Source of the DNA: Ailanthus altissimus
Taxonomy: Eukaryota; Streptophyta; Magnoliopsida; Sapindales; Simaroubaceae
Assembly (NCBI GenBank): GCA_946807835.1
Contig: OX327690.1
Coordinates: forward strand, 8,528,501 to 8,592,500
Reading direction: 5' to 3'
DNA: 64,000 nt
The notes beneath the pieces were generated by a model. It saw nothing but the letters and a program-made list of their open reading frames with translations. It had not been told where the DNA came from and ran no database searches. Shown piece by piece: positions 10,892 through 22,857 of this stretch. Numbering within the stretch: position 1 is the stretch's first letter; each line of letters begins with the position of its first letter. The position numbers and the translations under genes were made by a program.

Positions 10892-13656
10892 TGTAATGCC
10901 CAGTTCCTCATGAATAGTCAGATACCTAGAATTTTGGTATTTGACAATTAGGGAACCGTAGAAGTTTCAGATTTTGGCCATTCTCGAAATATTTTTTTAA
11001 GTGTTTACGTGAGCTGTAATAGATCCAGTTGGGTAATTTCATAGTCAATTTGGGCGTTGGGTGCTCACCGAATATTTTTAAAATTTTTCGGTTGACTAAG
11101 TAGTGAAAATTCAATATTTGTACCAATAATTTTTTGTGTAAGCATCACACCCTAAGCAAGCTATTTTTGTTGGATAAGTATGTGTATTTTAAGACATATG
11201 GACCAATCAAATTAGGACAATTGCATATATTAGTCTATTATATTATATTTTATTAGTTATTAGTAATATTTATTAAATTATTGGCCACCAAGCAAAGAAT
11301 TTTTAATTGGAGGACTAAGTAGCAATTAGGCAATTTTTGGGTATATATATAAAGGCCAAATGTTTTATTTCAAAGAATAGTTAAAAAAAAAAAGGAAACA
11401 AGAGAGAGAGAGAGAGAGAGGATTTTGAAAATGAAGATAGGAAGGAGATAAATAGTGATACCCATGAAATTTCTAAGCCAAATCAAGGAATCCACACCAA
11501 ATGCAAGTTGTTTTCAAGTGCCTAAACAAGATTCAATGGTGGATTAAGGGTAAATTTGCTTTAAAAGGTGAGAATTCCAAAACCTAGAATAGTAAATTAG
11601 GGTTTTTGTATAATTGAACTTCAATTGAATAAATTTAGGGTATTAAAATGAATTTGGGAAGTAGATAAGACCATAGGTAAGAAGAAATTTGAAAAATGGT
11701 AAAAATTCCATTTGGGTCTTTTTGGCCATTTTGGGGTTTTTAGTGGTACAAGTGCAATTAGTAAAAATTAAAGGTTAGGAATGAATTCTAGGACCCTCAA
11801 GATGAGTTTTGATGGGTGAAAATCAAAATTAGGGTATGGGACATAATGGTCATTTATGACAAAGATTAGGAGTAATTATGTCCAAAGGAAATTATAAGGG
11901 ATTATGGACCCCTTTGACAAAAAATGATAGTTTTTGCATAAATTGAGATTTTTGGGGGAAAAATTGTAAATTTAGAAAGGAATTTTGATGGTGGCCGAAA
12001 GATGTACTCTAGGGGTATTTTGGTAATTTTGCTATTTTAGGGGGACTAAAGCGTAATTTATACTTTGTAGGTGCTGAAGGTCAAAACCAGTGAAAGGACA
12101 AGCCCGAAAAAAAAACTTTAGCGTAGGACAGTTGGTGAGTGGGAAAACAATTAAAGGAAATTAAATGCAGTTTATTTTAAATTATTAGTATTTATGTGCT
12201 TTTTAATTTAAATGTTGTTGTTTCAGGTAATTTACTAAAGTTACATGACTTTTAAGAATTAAAAAAATTATAATGATATTTTATTTGATATATTTATATA
12301 ATAAGAATTAAAAATTTATCATATAAATACTGCAAAATTTTCGAATTACAGTTCAGTATTTTTAACAGTTTAGAGATTTTTTTTTAGCAATAAGAAATAG
12401 TTTTTAGACATTATTAGTTTTCAAAGGCCAGTGGTACCCCATTTATCAGCTATTAGATTCAGATCCCTGTGGGATAGTATAGACCCGGCCGGTTCACCCC
12501 GTATGCATGGGCAGGTTAGTCAGTTGGGTTGAGTGCTACTAACTCCGGGAGTCGGGGTGTCGAGTCTGTGAGTCGCTTATGCTACGGGGTGTTGTCTCGC
12601 TATATGTTTGCGATGTATATTCCGCCATATAGACAATGAGATGTCTCAGATCTATCAATTTATCAGATTGGTCACAGTGGTTGTTGCTAGCGGAGACTGT
12701 CTTGTGACCGACTCATTTTGTTGGCTACGTCGACAAGTAGGTCCAACAGTAGGGTAGCCATTGATGCTTTTCAAACATACTAGAATCGAGTGAAAGTTTT
12801 AGATAATTGTATGAGATATATAGCTTTTATTTTTTTTAGAAAATGAAAATATTTGTTAATAATGTTTACAGATTTACGTAATAGCCTATTTAGTTTTAAA
12901 AATTTTAAATAAAGAAAATCGCTCAGTAGAGTTTTACCAATATTTGAGATTTAAAAATAATTTAGAACAGTTTTTAGTACTTTTTTAGAATTTTCAGTAT
13001 ATTTCCATAATTATTCAGATTTCACACCTACTCATTGAGTTTATCAACTCATCCTTTATTTTTGGTGTTTCTATTTTTTCCCCAGGTATAGCCAACAACG
13101 TACAACCTATAATTTCTTCTGTGAATTAGTAGTGGGACAGCCCTATGATGATCTCTTGTGCATATACAGAGCTATATGTATACATTTAGTGTATATACAT
13201 GTATCATATTTAGTTTTACGTTGTATAGCATGCATAACAGATTTTGGAGCTAAAATAAATATTTATGCCTTTTTGAAATTGTTGGTCTTCTTGCTATGGA
13301 TGTCTATTGGAGTATGATAAAAAATGCATGTGTGAATTGATTTAGGAAGGGATGGGAGGTCCTATTTGCAGCTGAGAGATATGAGAAATATTTGGAGTAT
13401 ATTTTTTGTAGGTTTATGGAATATAGATTTTCATAAAAACAGGGGAAACTTTGTCTGTTTTAATCTAGAATTTTTAGAAAAAATTAAAATTTTTCCGTGT
13501 TTATAAAAATATATCAAACAGAAATTAAAAGAAATTTTAGGGTTCGCCTCATAGAATTTTTCAGGGTTGATAGCGGACTTTAGAAAGCGTTCCATTGGGG
13601 TGCCAGACAAGGCCTACCTAGGTCCACGTTGTAGGATTCCAGGTCAGGTTCTGTCA
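10892..13656 (+). mobile_element. Solo LTR S1, long Ty3/gypsy (Tekay/Del-like) family
   Basis: The segment starts TGTAATGCCCAG, ends TTCTGTCA and is flanked by perfect 5-bp repeats, ATGCA at 10887-10891 and 13657-13661. It has no PBS, gag or pol, so it is a solo LTR left by recombination. It is 2.77 kb long with a (GA)n run at 11401-11420 and a GC-richer core at 12420-12780 (GTCGAGTCTGTGAGTCGC). It is homologous along its length to S2 at 30446-33240. The length and core resemble Tekay/Del LTRs; that lineage call is inference. Confidence 0.9.
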
Positions 13657-13704
13657 ATGCATCATGTTTAAAGTGTTATACTATAATTATGATGATATTT
13701 AAGC

Positions 13705-14560
13705 ATGAATGATTTAATTTCATTATTTATTATTTTCAGCAAAATGATAAATCCATTGATCACAATATTATCCAATGACAAATTAACCTGCAAAAACTTT
13801 GTGAAAGAAAAAAGTATAATGAATATCGTACTCGTCTATGAGAACCAAAAGTTTATCCTCATTGAACGTTGCCCTCCAAGGCCTGCTCTTAATGCTTTAT
13901 ATAAAGCTAAGGAGCAATATGATTATTGGCTTGATGACGAAAAACCCGATCCTACTTGTTAGCAGGCATGTATAAAGTGCTTAGGAGTAAGCATAGGAAT
14001 ATAAAAACCGCTAAAGAAATGTGGGATTCACTTCAAGTAATGTTTGGGCAGCCTTCTGAGAAATCCTGGCATAATGTAGTGAAAGCTATTATTAATGATA
14101 GGATAACGAGTGGAACCTCAGTTCATGAGCATGTACTTAAAATGATTGCTCATTTTAACGAAGCTGAGATTTATGGGGCAAAGATAGATGAGTGTACGCA
14201 GGTAGGGATGATCTTGGAAACTCTATCTCTAAGTTTCTTTTCATTTACGAGCAACTATTTCATGAATAAACTTACATTTAACATGACTCAGTTGCTCAAT
14301 GAGCTTTAAACCTTTGAATCCATTAAAATTGGAAAACAAGGAGAGGCAAATATTGCCTATAAAGAGCCTTCCTCTTCTAAGAACAAAAAGAGGAATAATT
14401 GAGGAAATGGCTCATCAAAAGGAAAAATTAAAATGAAGAACAATAATAAGAAGAACAAGAGCAACAAGATCAAGGCAAGAGAAAAATATTTTCTTTGTCA
14501 AAAGGAAGGCCACTAGAAGAGGAATTGCACCATCTGTCTAGAAGAGCTCACGAAGAAAAA
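13705..14560 (+). pseudogene. Gag of copia element B (broken)
   Basis: Two overlapping frames (13705-13962 and 13956-14309) form one gag split by a frameshift and a stop at the join. The first carries ILSNDKLTCKNFV and LIERCPPRPALNA, the copia gag N-terminus. The second carries AKEMWDSLQVMFG and the UBN2-type stretch to FNMTQLLNEL. Near 14487-14530 the zinc knuckle reads YFLCQKEGH then a stop then KRNC, so its first cysteine is replaced and the tryptophan codon is a stop. The product would have been the capsid protein of the element. Confidence 0.88.
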
Positions 14561-14609
14561 GAAAGGTAAATATGATTTACTTGTTCTTGAAGCTTGTTTA
14601 GTGGAAGAT

Positions 14610-16190
14610 AATGAATACCCTTAGGTAGTTGAATCTGGGGCTACTAATTATGTTTGTTCTTTTTTTATAGATGATTGATTCTTCTCGGACATTGACAGAT
14701 GATGAGTTTATAATGTGAGTGGGTACTGGGGCCGTTGTTTCAGCTAAAGTAGTGGGAGTAGTTAGGCTTAAGTTTAGGGATTGTTTTTAATTTTGCAAGA
14801 CATTTATTATATTCCTAATTTTAGATAAAATTTGATTTTTGTCTCTAAATGTTTAGAACATTACTATTATATTTCTTTTAATAATAATTCAGTTTTTATT
14901 TCTAAAAATAATTTGAATATATGGGTTGGTAATTTAGAGAATGGTCTTTATATCATACAGCCAGAAACACAAATACTGCTTAATACTGAAATATTTAGGC
15001 TAGAACAACCAAAAACTAAGAAACAAAAGATTTCTCTTGATGATGACGCATTCATTTGGCACCTTAGATTAGGTCATATTAACCTTAACAGGATACAACA
15101 ATTAATAAAGGACGGACCCCTAAATAGTTTAAGAGTTAGTACTTTACTAGTTTTCGAATCTTGTTTGGAAGGTAAAATGACTAAAAGACCTTTTACTAGA
15201 AAAGGCAATAGGGCCAAAGAACTTTTAGAATTAGTACATTCGAATGTATGTGGTTCGATTAATGTATAAGCTAGACGAGGATACGAATATTTTGTCACTT
15301 TTATTGATGATTGTTCTCGCTATGGCTATGTATATTTAATGCATAGAAAATTAGAAATGTTTGAAAAGTTTAAAGAATTTTGAGTTGAATTCGAGAAACA
15401 ACTCAATAAATCATTAAAATCACTTCGATCTGATCGAGGTGGTGAATACTTCGACAATGAATTTAGAGATCACTTGAAAGAGCATGTGATCATATCCCAA
15501 CTCATGGCTCCGAGAACACCACAACAAAATGGTATTACCGAAAGGAGAAATAGAACGTTACTAGACATAGTGAGATCCATGCTTAGCTTCTCATCGTTAC
15601 CTGCTTCTTTTTAGGGATATGCATTGCAAACAGCAATGTATATTCTTAACGTAGTACCATCTAAGTCAATTCTTAAAACACCCTTAGAGTTGTGGAATGG
15701 TCGCAAGCCTTCTTTGTGGCATTTTTGTATATGAGAGTGTCCAACACATGTGCTCAAGGGAGAGACCGAGAAGTTAGAACCATATTCAGAATTATGATTA
15801 TTTGTAGGCTACCCCAAAGAGACAAGAGGTGGTTTCTTTTATAACCCTCAAGATAATAAAGTATTTGTATCAACAAATGCTATTTTTCTTAAGGATAATT
15901 ATATAAAAGATCACATACCTCGAAGTAAAGTTGTCATTGAAGAACTACTTTCTAATGAGGTTAAACCTCAACAACCAACAATTATTATTGTATCACAAAG
16001 TCAACAAACCATGCCTACTTGTCAGAATACCCACGTAGGTGCAGTGAAATGCTGGTTTTACCCATATGCTACACTTTAATTGGAGAAGCAAAAGTTGCAA
16101 TCTTTGATGACAATGTAGATGATCCATTGACATATAAACAAACAATGGAAGATTTTGACAAGGTGAAATGGCTTGCGGCCATAAATCCAA
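14610..16190 (+). pseudogene. Protease, pre-integrase and integrase of element B (broken)
   Basis: A protease motif VVESGATNYVC lies at about 14622-14655, with Glu for the catalytic Asp of DSGAT. The frame at 14832-15269 holds the pre-integrase domain (FIWHLRLGHINLNRIQQL, then FESCLEGKMTKRPF with a Cys/His pattern) and the start of the integrase core (ELVHSNVCG). The core continues to about 15800 (FVTFIDDCSRYGYVY, LRSDRGGEY, PQQNGITERRNRT), with stops at several points. Integrase would insert the cDNA. The stretch to 16190 is the variable linker to RT. Confidence 0.88.
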
Positions 16191-17690
16191 GATAGAGTCA
16201 ATGCACTATAACTCGGTTTGAGAGCTTGTAAATTTACCCGAAGGATTTAAACCCATTGGGTGAAAATGGGTCTACAAAAGAAAAAGAAGAGCAAATAGAA
16301 AAGTGTAGACTTTTAAAGCAAGGCTAGTGGCAAAAGGTTATTCCCAAAAAGAGGGAGTTGGCTATAAGGAGACTTTCTCGCCAGTAGCCATGCTAAAATC
16401 TATTTATATTCTTTTATCCATTACCGCTTGTTTAGATAACGAGATTTGGAAAATGGATGTCAAGACTATTTTTTTAAATTTCAATCTTGATGAAACCATT
16501 TACATGGTTCAACCAGAGGGATTTATAGTACAAAATCAAGAGCAAAAGGTTTGCAAGTTACAAAGGTTTATTTATGGGTTTAAGCAAGCATCTAGATCTT
16601 GAAATATAATATTTGATCAAGCTATCAAGTCTTGTAGCTTTGTGCAAAATATTGATGAAGCTTGTGTATACAAGCGCATCAATGAGGGTAAAGTGATTTT
16701 CTTAGATCTTTATGTTGATGATATTCTTCTCATTAATAAAAAAGTATTATCAGATGTAAAGAAATGGCTAGCTAAGTAATTTCAAATGCAAGATTTAGGA
16801 GAAGCATGTTCTATTATTGGGATCCAACTCATACGAGATCATAAGAACAAGCTTTTAACTCTGTCTCAAGCATTATACATAGATAAGATCTTTGTAAGGT
16901 TTTCGATACAGAATTCTAAAAAAGGTAATTTACCTTATCGCCATGGAATTCACTTGTCTAAAGTACAATGTCCTAAGACACCTTAAGAAGAAGACGATAT
17001 GAGATGGATACCCTATGCTTCTACAGTAGGCAGCTTAATGTATGCCATGTTGTGTACTAGATCTGATATTTACTATTCGGTGGGTATAGTCAGTTGGTAT
17101 CAATCCAATCTAGGATACGATCACTAGATTGCAGTAAAGCATATTCTCAAGTACCTACGGAGAACGAGAAACTATATGCTTGTCTATTTTGATAAAGATT
17201 TGATCCCAATCAGATACACTGATTTTGATTTTTAATCTGACTTAGATTCTCAAAAATCAACATCTAGATCAATATTCACTCTTAGTGGTGGAGCTATTAT
17301 ATGGAGAAGTATAAAGTAATCATGTATTACTGATTCAACAATAGAAGCTGAATATGTAACAGCTTGTAAAGTAGCTAAGGAAGCGGTATGGCTCCGTATT
17401 CTTATTGGATCTGGAAGTTGTTCCAGATATAGATAAACCATTCACACTTTATTGTGATAATAGCGGTGCAGTGGAAAATTCCAACTAGTCAAGAAGTCAC
17501 AAAAAAGGCAAGCACATAGAAATGAAATATCATCTAATCAGGGAGATTGTTCACCAAAGAGACGTCACGGTGAAGAAAATCAAGTCACAAAATAATCAAG
17601 CTGATCCTTTTACGAAGACTCTTCCTGCTGCTAGTTTTAAGAGTCATTTAGAGGGTCTAAGAATATCTCACATACTTTAGGGCAAGTGAG
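16191..17690 (+). pseudogene. RT and RNase H of element B (broken)
   Basis: RT begins near 16240 (PIGxKWVYKRK) and runs through MAKGYSQKEGVGYKETFSPVA at 16327, MDVKTIFLNFNLDET at 16453 and an intact YVDDILLI at about 16709. RNase H spans about 17000-17660 (ASTVGSLMYAMLCTR, TIEAEYV, then SHKKGKHIEMKYHLIREI and ADPFTKTLPAASF). Several stops and frameshifts are present. The polypurine tract is GGGCAAGTGAGA at about 17680, directly before the 3' LTR. Confidence 0.9.
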
Positions 17691-17694
17691 ACAT

Positions 17695-19394
17695 TGTTAG
17701 AAGTGTGCCCTAAAAGCATAATTATTTGTATTTAGATACTGCTGAAAATAATTAATAGAGCTTATTCATTCAATATTATATTTGTAATTATGATTGTTTT
17801 ATTTAAATAGCATGAAATTCCTTGATTATTATATGTAACCTTAAACTTAGTATATAATAATTATATACGAGAGGATTAAGTTTAAGCATAATAATCTAAA
17901 CTTGTCTTTAGTCTAAATGAAGATAGAAAATTTATTTTGATAGACTATAAGTGTCGTCCATTTGTATATTATATACAATGGTTTTATCCAGATCATTCTA
18001 TGTGTTGATATAGATAATGGAGGAACTTTGTATAATGTTGATTATATAAGACTAGACCACGATAAAATTAATTCTCTATTAATCTACATTAGTAAAGAGA
18101 ATTTATGTTATCACAATATAATCATATATGGATTAATCTTAATCCCGAGTGATTAATAAATTCCTATTTATTAAGTTATGTTTATTAATTTATAAGGTAA
18201 AGATTGTAAAAGATTTTCAATTAATTACTAAGTATTTTATAAATGTAACAAAATAGATAGCTGGGAATATATCTCACATATATGGAATCCACTCATTCCA
18301 AAAGAAAGTTAGATAAATTGTTCATTTGACAATTGATTCTAGTCTTAAACATTATGAGCGCTTAATTTTCTTTAAGAGTTAAAGAAAATAATAATAAATT
18401 TGTGAATTTCACAAATTAAATGTTTAAAAAAGGATCAATGTGGATCAAGGATAAAGATATAATTAGAGATGTTAATAGACACTCGACCTAGCTCTAATTA
18501 TGAACATTTATAGAGGATTCATCTATATGAAATGATTATTAAATGGACAAAGACGGTTTTTTATTTTATAATTTATTTGCAAAATTAAAAGTTCAGCTTT
18601 ATATTTTTAGTTGAATAATATAAAGTTAATAAATAAAATTATGTTGATTAAAGAGTTTAATCAAATGATTTAATTTATTGAAGCTTAATTTTATAGGTCC
18701 ATCAGGTTCCCATGCTGGCTCTATAAATACAAAAATTGACTATTGTATTAATTGTTAGATCTAAAATATTAATTGGCCCAAGTTTAATTTGATTAAATTT
18801 ATTAGGACCAATTAATAATTTGATTGGCCTAGTTTAATTTGATTAAACTTATTGGCCTCAATCAATTACTAGCCTAATCCATAATAGTTATGGAATTAAA
18901 TAAATAATTAGATTGTTTATTTAAATTAAAATAATTTGGTTATTTAATTTAATTAAATAATTAGATAATTACAAATTATCTAAATTATTTAATTAAAGAT
19001 AATATTAGATATTATATTTATTATTTTAATTATCTAAATTAAAATAATATAAAGATATTATTTTATCTTAATCTTATTAGGATTAAGAGTTTAGATAACA
19101 TAAAGATTCTTATACTATAAAAATGGGTTTTAGAACCACTTTTACGTATCTTTTCACTAGTGCTTCTTTTGGGCAAAATTTTTCTAGAGAGAAAAATTAA
19201 GAATACAGAATTAGATCTTCTGTAATTTATCAACTCGCCCATACGAGTAGTACATTGGTGAGAGATACAATGTAGAAGATTTGCTGGTGTTAACAAAAAA
19301 CATCTGTGAAAATTTCCGATTGAGATATTTTTTCTTATACCATTTTGTTGCTAAATTAAAATAGACATAAAAAATTTTAAAAATCGTTCTTACA
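17695..19394 (+). repeat. 3' LTR of copia element B
   Basis: It starts TGTTAGAAGTGTGCCC after the polypurine tract and ends CTTACA. It matches the 5' LTR at 7287-8941 throughout, with scattered substitutions and a roughly 48-bp length difference near 18540. The next five bases, TCATA, are the right target duplication. Confidence 0.93.
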
Positions 19395-19948
19395 TCATAT
19401 ACACTAGATAAGAAGATTATTGGAAACAAGTGGATTTTTAAAGTGAAACAAAAAGCTAATGACAAGATTGATAGGTACAAAGCCAGAATGGTGCCCAAGG
19501 GATTTCATCAAACTCATGGCATAGATATTCATGAGACCTTCAGCCCAATAGTTAAGGCTTGTACAATTAGGATCATTTTTTCATTAGCCTTAATGAAAGA
19601 CTAAACATTGAGACAAATAAACATCATCAATGCATTCTTAAATAAGGAGTTGTTAATGAATGTGTATATAAGCAACCAGAAGGCTTTGAGGGCCAGGAAA
19701 AGCCAATTCATGTTTGCAAACTAAATTTTTTTATATATGAACTGAAACAGACACTTAAGGTCTGGTTTGACAAACTTAAAAGTTCCCTGGTCAACTGGGG
19801 GTTCTAGGGAACAAAATCAAACACTTCTCTCTTTATGAAAAGAAATGAAAAGGGTTTAACACTCCTGCTCATCTATGTAGATGACATAATAATTACAAGG
19901 GGTAATGAATAAAAGATACAAAAGTTGATCGATGATCTAAGGTCAAAA
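19395..19948 (+). pseudogene. RT N-terminal half of element A (continues from 7286)
   Basis: Directly after element B the RT frame resumes as TLDKKIIGNKWIFKVKQKA, continuous with ELVPY at the left junction. It then gives RYKARMVPKGFHQTHGIDIH, ETFSPIVKA, a degraded NAFLN block and IYVDDIIITR at about 19873-19902, with an intact YVDD. It stops at LIDDLRSK at 19948, where plastid sequence begins. Stops are scattered. The continuity across both junctions is seen directly in the sequence. Confidence 0.9.
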
Positions 19949-19950
19949 AT

Positions 19951-20015
19951 GGGATTCCTCTGGCATTACGACCTTTACCACAACGATGCTATCCATAGAT
20001 TAAATTCTTTCGTGG
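19951..20015 (-). pseudogene. rpl2: Plastid rpl2 exon 1 fragment
   Basis: The minus strand reads PRKNLIYG, a stop, then HRCGKGRNARGI, matching the start of plastid ribosomal protein L2 (NNLIYGQHRCGKGRNARGI) with a few substitutions. It is a fragment of about 20 codons of a protein of about 270, joined directly to psaA sequence. Confidence 0.85.
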
Positions 20016-20120
20016 CCATGACGTTGTTAGGATCTCATATAGTCCTTTACGGCCCTGGCCTGTAAATGGACCTTTATGAGCCTCTAAAATATCTTTTAGA
20101 CCATGACCAATTCCCCAGTT
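20016..20120 (-). pseudogene. psaA: Plastid psaA fragment, copy 1
   Basis: The minus strand reads [18 protein letters not shown] then [17 protein letters not shown], the photosystem I P700 apoprotein A1 near residues 350-385. One His-to-Arg change is visible. The frame then runs straight into the rpl2 piece, forming an artificial psaA-rpl2 junction. It is non-functional. Confidence 0.92.
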
Positions 20121-20331
20121 TTTTTTTCTAAGCTCAGATAAACAAAAACAAACCCATTTTTCTTCAGTAATTAATAATCTTCCCATGTGGATTCTTTCTA
20201 CAATAAAATCTTCTGTCACTAAAGAAAAATCCATTTTGCGGGTTTTATTTTATTTTGATTCTGAGCAAGTAAAAAAGATTGAGAAATAGAACCATCTGAT
20301 TTGATAAATTGAAACTTGAGGTGATTGAATT

Positions 20332-20400
20332 TGATTTCCGGAAGTCCACAGAAAAATAATTGCTAATTGACCAAAATGAGAAGCAAAAATATTCTGAGAA
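20332..20400 (-). pseudogene. psaB: Plastid psaB fragment
   Basis: The minus strand reads [18 protein letters not shown] then TSGN, the N-terminal region of photosystem I apoprotein A2 ([18 protein letters not shown]...). Both edges change abruptly to sequence that is not psaB. Confidence 0.9.
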
Positions 20401-20620
20401 AGAGATCTTTCTCGATCAATCCCTTTGCCCCTCATTATTCAAGAATCAAAAAGATCATTTTCAAGTTTAATCTAGATCATAGTGATTTGTAATCAATCCT
20501 TTATCTCTGATATATGGAGATATGTATACTTCGTTTCACATACGGAAATATGAAATTCTGATCAATTACCCTTCGGGCTTTGTGAGCAGACACCATAAGC
20601 CTTTCCTTGTTTGAACCTCA

Positions 20621-20700
20621 CCTCTAAAATATCTTTTAGACCATGACCAATTCCCCAGTTGGTCCTATACATGTGACCCGCTATCAGGAAAAGGATCCTG
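20621..20700 (-). pseudogene. psaA: Plastid psaA fragment, copy 2
   Basis: The minus strand reads [20 protein letters not shown] then KDILE, overlapping copy 1 over about 40 bp and extending further toward the psaA N-terminus. The shared 40 bp are identical to copy 1. Two overlapping pieces of the same gene in one insert mean at least two template molecules or a duplication during assembly of the mosaic. Confidence 0.9.
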
Positions 20701-20816
20701 CTTAGACGAAATGGAAGATATTGTCGATAAATAGAAGTACGTCTTATTCATTAACATCTCGAAAATATTCCGTCATAGTTAGAAAGGGAAAATGTAAAGA
20801 CTACCATTAAAGCAGA

Positions 20817-20890
20817 CCGGCAGTCTGCTCAGGGTTCCAAACTCAACGCTGGCAACTAAGCACGAGGGTTGCGCTCGTTGCGGGGTCGAA
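20817..20890 (-). pseudogene. rrn16: Plastid 16S rRNA internal fragment, antisense
   Basis: The stretch AGGGTTCCAAACTCAACGC and GAGGGTTGCGCTCGTTGCGG is the complement of the conserved helix 35-36 region of plastid or bacterial 16S rRNA. It stops abruptly where CGGGACTTAACCC would be expected. Confidence 0.85.
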
Positions 20891-20971
20891 AGATATGAAA
20901 GATCTCCCTCCAAGCCGTACATAATTAAAATATGAAGAAATCAATATGCCTAGATAGTTTATTCTATGGAA

Positions 20972-21087
20972 TTCATTCCCGGGCCTTGTACACACGGCCC
21001 GTCACACTATAGGAGCTGGCCATGCCCGAAGTCGTTACCTTAACCACAAGGAGGGGGGTGCCGAAGGCAGGCATACCGGTGGCAGCT
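20972..21087 (+). pseudogene. rrn16: Plastid 16S rRNA 3' fragment, sense
   Basis: CCCGGGCCTTGTACACAC, then GCCCGTCACACTATAGGAG and CCGAAGTCGTTACCTTAACC form the 3' end of plastid 16S rRNA, including the decoding-region helix. ACACGGCCCG replaces the universal ACACCGCCCG, a change in the universally conserved decoding site. It is a 115-bp fragment, opposite in orientation to the other 16S piece. Confidence 0.93.
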
Positions 21088-21169
21088 TCGAATAGATCAT
21101 ATACTAATTCTCTTTCTCAGAAAATATAGAAGAAAGGAGTCTGCGCACCAATATCTGCTATAAAAGGAA

Positions 21170-22045
21170 TTTACTCTCAAAGATCTAGGGGAATTAAATT
21201 ACTTCCTTGGAATTGAGTTAAACAGAACCTTGGACACAATTCAACTCTTCCAAACTAATTATATTCATGACCTATTGGACAAAACCAACATGGGAAACTA
21301 TAAGAAGAGCTTTATTCCTATAAGTACGGAAGCTAAACTCAATAAGAATGAAGGCAAAACTTTCTCAGATGAGACTCTTTACAGAAGCACCATAGGGAAC
21401 TTGCAATATACAACATTCATCAGACCTAAGTTATCCTTCAGAGTTAATAAACTCAGCCAATATATAAGCAATCATCTACACACTCAGTAGATGGAATGCA
21501 AAATAGGATTGAGATACTTGAAGGAAACATCTCAATTTGGCTTGGAACTTAAGAAATCACCTAACCTAGAGTTGATTGCCTTCTTTGATGTTGATTAATG
21601 GTGTAATACTGATGACAGAAGATCATTAAAAGGTTACCTAGAATTTAGGAGATAGCTTAGTATCATGGAATTCTATAAAGCAATAAGTGGTTGTTAGGTC
21701 GAGTGCAGAATCTAAATACAGATCACTTATTCACACCAATGCAGAAATCACTTAATATCATCTCTTTGATAAAATTAAGAATTGATTTAAATAGAACTCT
21801 AACCATTTGGACAGATAGCACTAGTGCAACTTCACTAACATCAAATCCTATGTATCACTTAAAAACAGAGCACATATAAATTGATATCCACTTCATCAGG
21901 GACAAAGTCAGCAATTGAGAGCTTGAGATAAAATATGTATCCAGCAGAGATTAATTGGTAGACATTCTCACAAACCCTTTAAGCTATGATATATTTAACT
22001 ATTTTAGAACCAAGCTGAATGTTCTACCAAGAACCTTCAGCTTGA
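21170..22045 (+). pseudogene. RT C-terminal end and RNase H of element A
   Basis: After the plastid mosaic the frame resumes as FTLKDLGELNYFLGIEL. The connection and RNase H regions follow: YRSTIGNLQYTTFIRPKLSF at about 21380, LIAFFDVD then DDRRSLKGYL at 21570-21640, TIWTDSTSATSLTSNPMYH at about 21810, and DILTNPLSYDIFNYF to LNVLPRTFSL at 21960-22045. Stops interrupt it several times. The tail AGCTTGAAAGGGTA at about 22039-22052 is the polypurine tract before the 3' LTR. Confidence 0.9.
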
Positions 22046-22345
22046 AAGGGTATGTTAAAAAATGTGATGACGTGGATTAGAAGGTGAACTGGACAGATGC
22101 TGACGACGAATGTGCTGATATGGAGTAGCGGATGAGTTGGATTGAAGATGAAAAAGAATGTGCTAGAAATAGGTAAAGCTTTAACAAACTTGAGATTCAA
22201 GACAGAGACGAAGAATTGCAATTGCAGGCCTACCATGTCAGAAGCAATAGTAGTAGTTGGCTTCATCTTAAGGAGCATAAAACAAGGCTAAACAAATCAA
22301 TGGTTAGGATGATTCATATTACAGATATAGGGTATATTCTGCTTA

Positions 22346-22763
<418 letters not shown>

Positions 22764-22857
22764 GGGTGTGTGATAACTCTTAGTATTGCAAATTGAGCTA
22801 TCAAAAACATTAAATACAAAAGAGCATTTCTCAAATATCAGTGTTCATATTATTTAA

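Larger units (their letters stand above)
7287..19394 (+). mobile_element. Copia element B nested in element A (Tork/Angela-like)
   Basis: LTRs of about 1.66 kb (7287-8941) and 1.70 kb (17695-19394) flank a PBS, an unusually long non-coding leader, and gag-pol. The flanks are CCATA on the left and TCATA on the right, a 5-bp target duplication with one mutation. Element A's reading frame stops at the left edge and continues at the right edge, which confirms the insertion. A 2.77-kb solo LTR (10892-13656) sits inside B's leader. The long LTRs and gag type (LTxxNxV, ERCPPRP) suggest the Tork/Angela side of copia, but lineage needs a tree. All ORFs are broken. Confidence 0.92.
19949..21169. mobile_element. 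Plastid DNA mosaic (NUPT) inserted in RT of element A
   Basis: About 1.2 kb of shuffled plastid fragments separates DLRSK (to 19948) from FTLKDLGELNYFLGIEL (from 21170), which are adjacent in copia RT. Recognised pieces are rpl2 exon 1, psaA, psaB, psaA again, and two pieces of 16S rRNA in opposite orientations. Segments at 20121-20331, 20401-20620, 20701-20816 and 21090-21169 look organellar or unassigned. The order matches no plastid gene order, so this is a chimera joined before or during insertion. Whether it came directly from the plastid or through the mitochondrion cannot be decided here. Confidence 0.88.

Noticed and set aside
19989..20435. Two minus-strand ORFs that could be called small novel genes
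   Set aside because: They are chance fusions of plastid psaA, rpl2 and psaB pieces with unassigned plastid-like sequence.
20817..21087. Functional 16S rRNA gene
   Set aside because: Only two short fragments in opposite orientation, one with a changed decoding-site sequence, inside a transposon.
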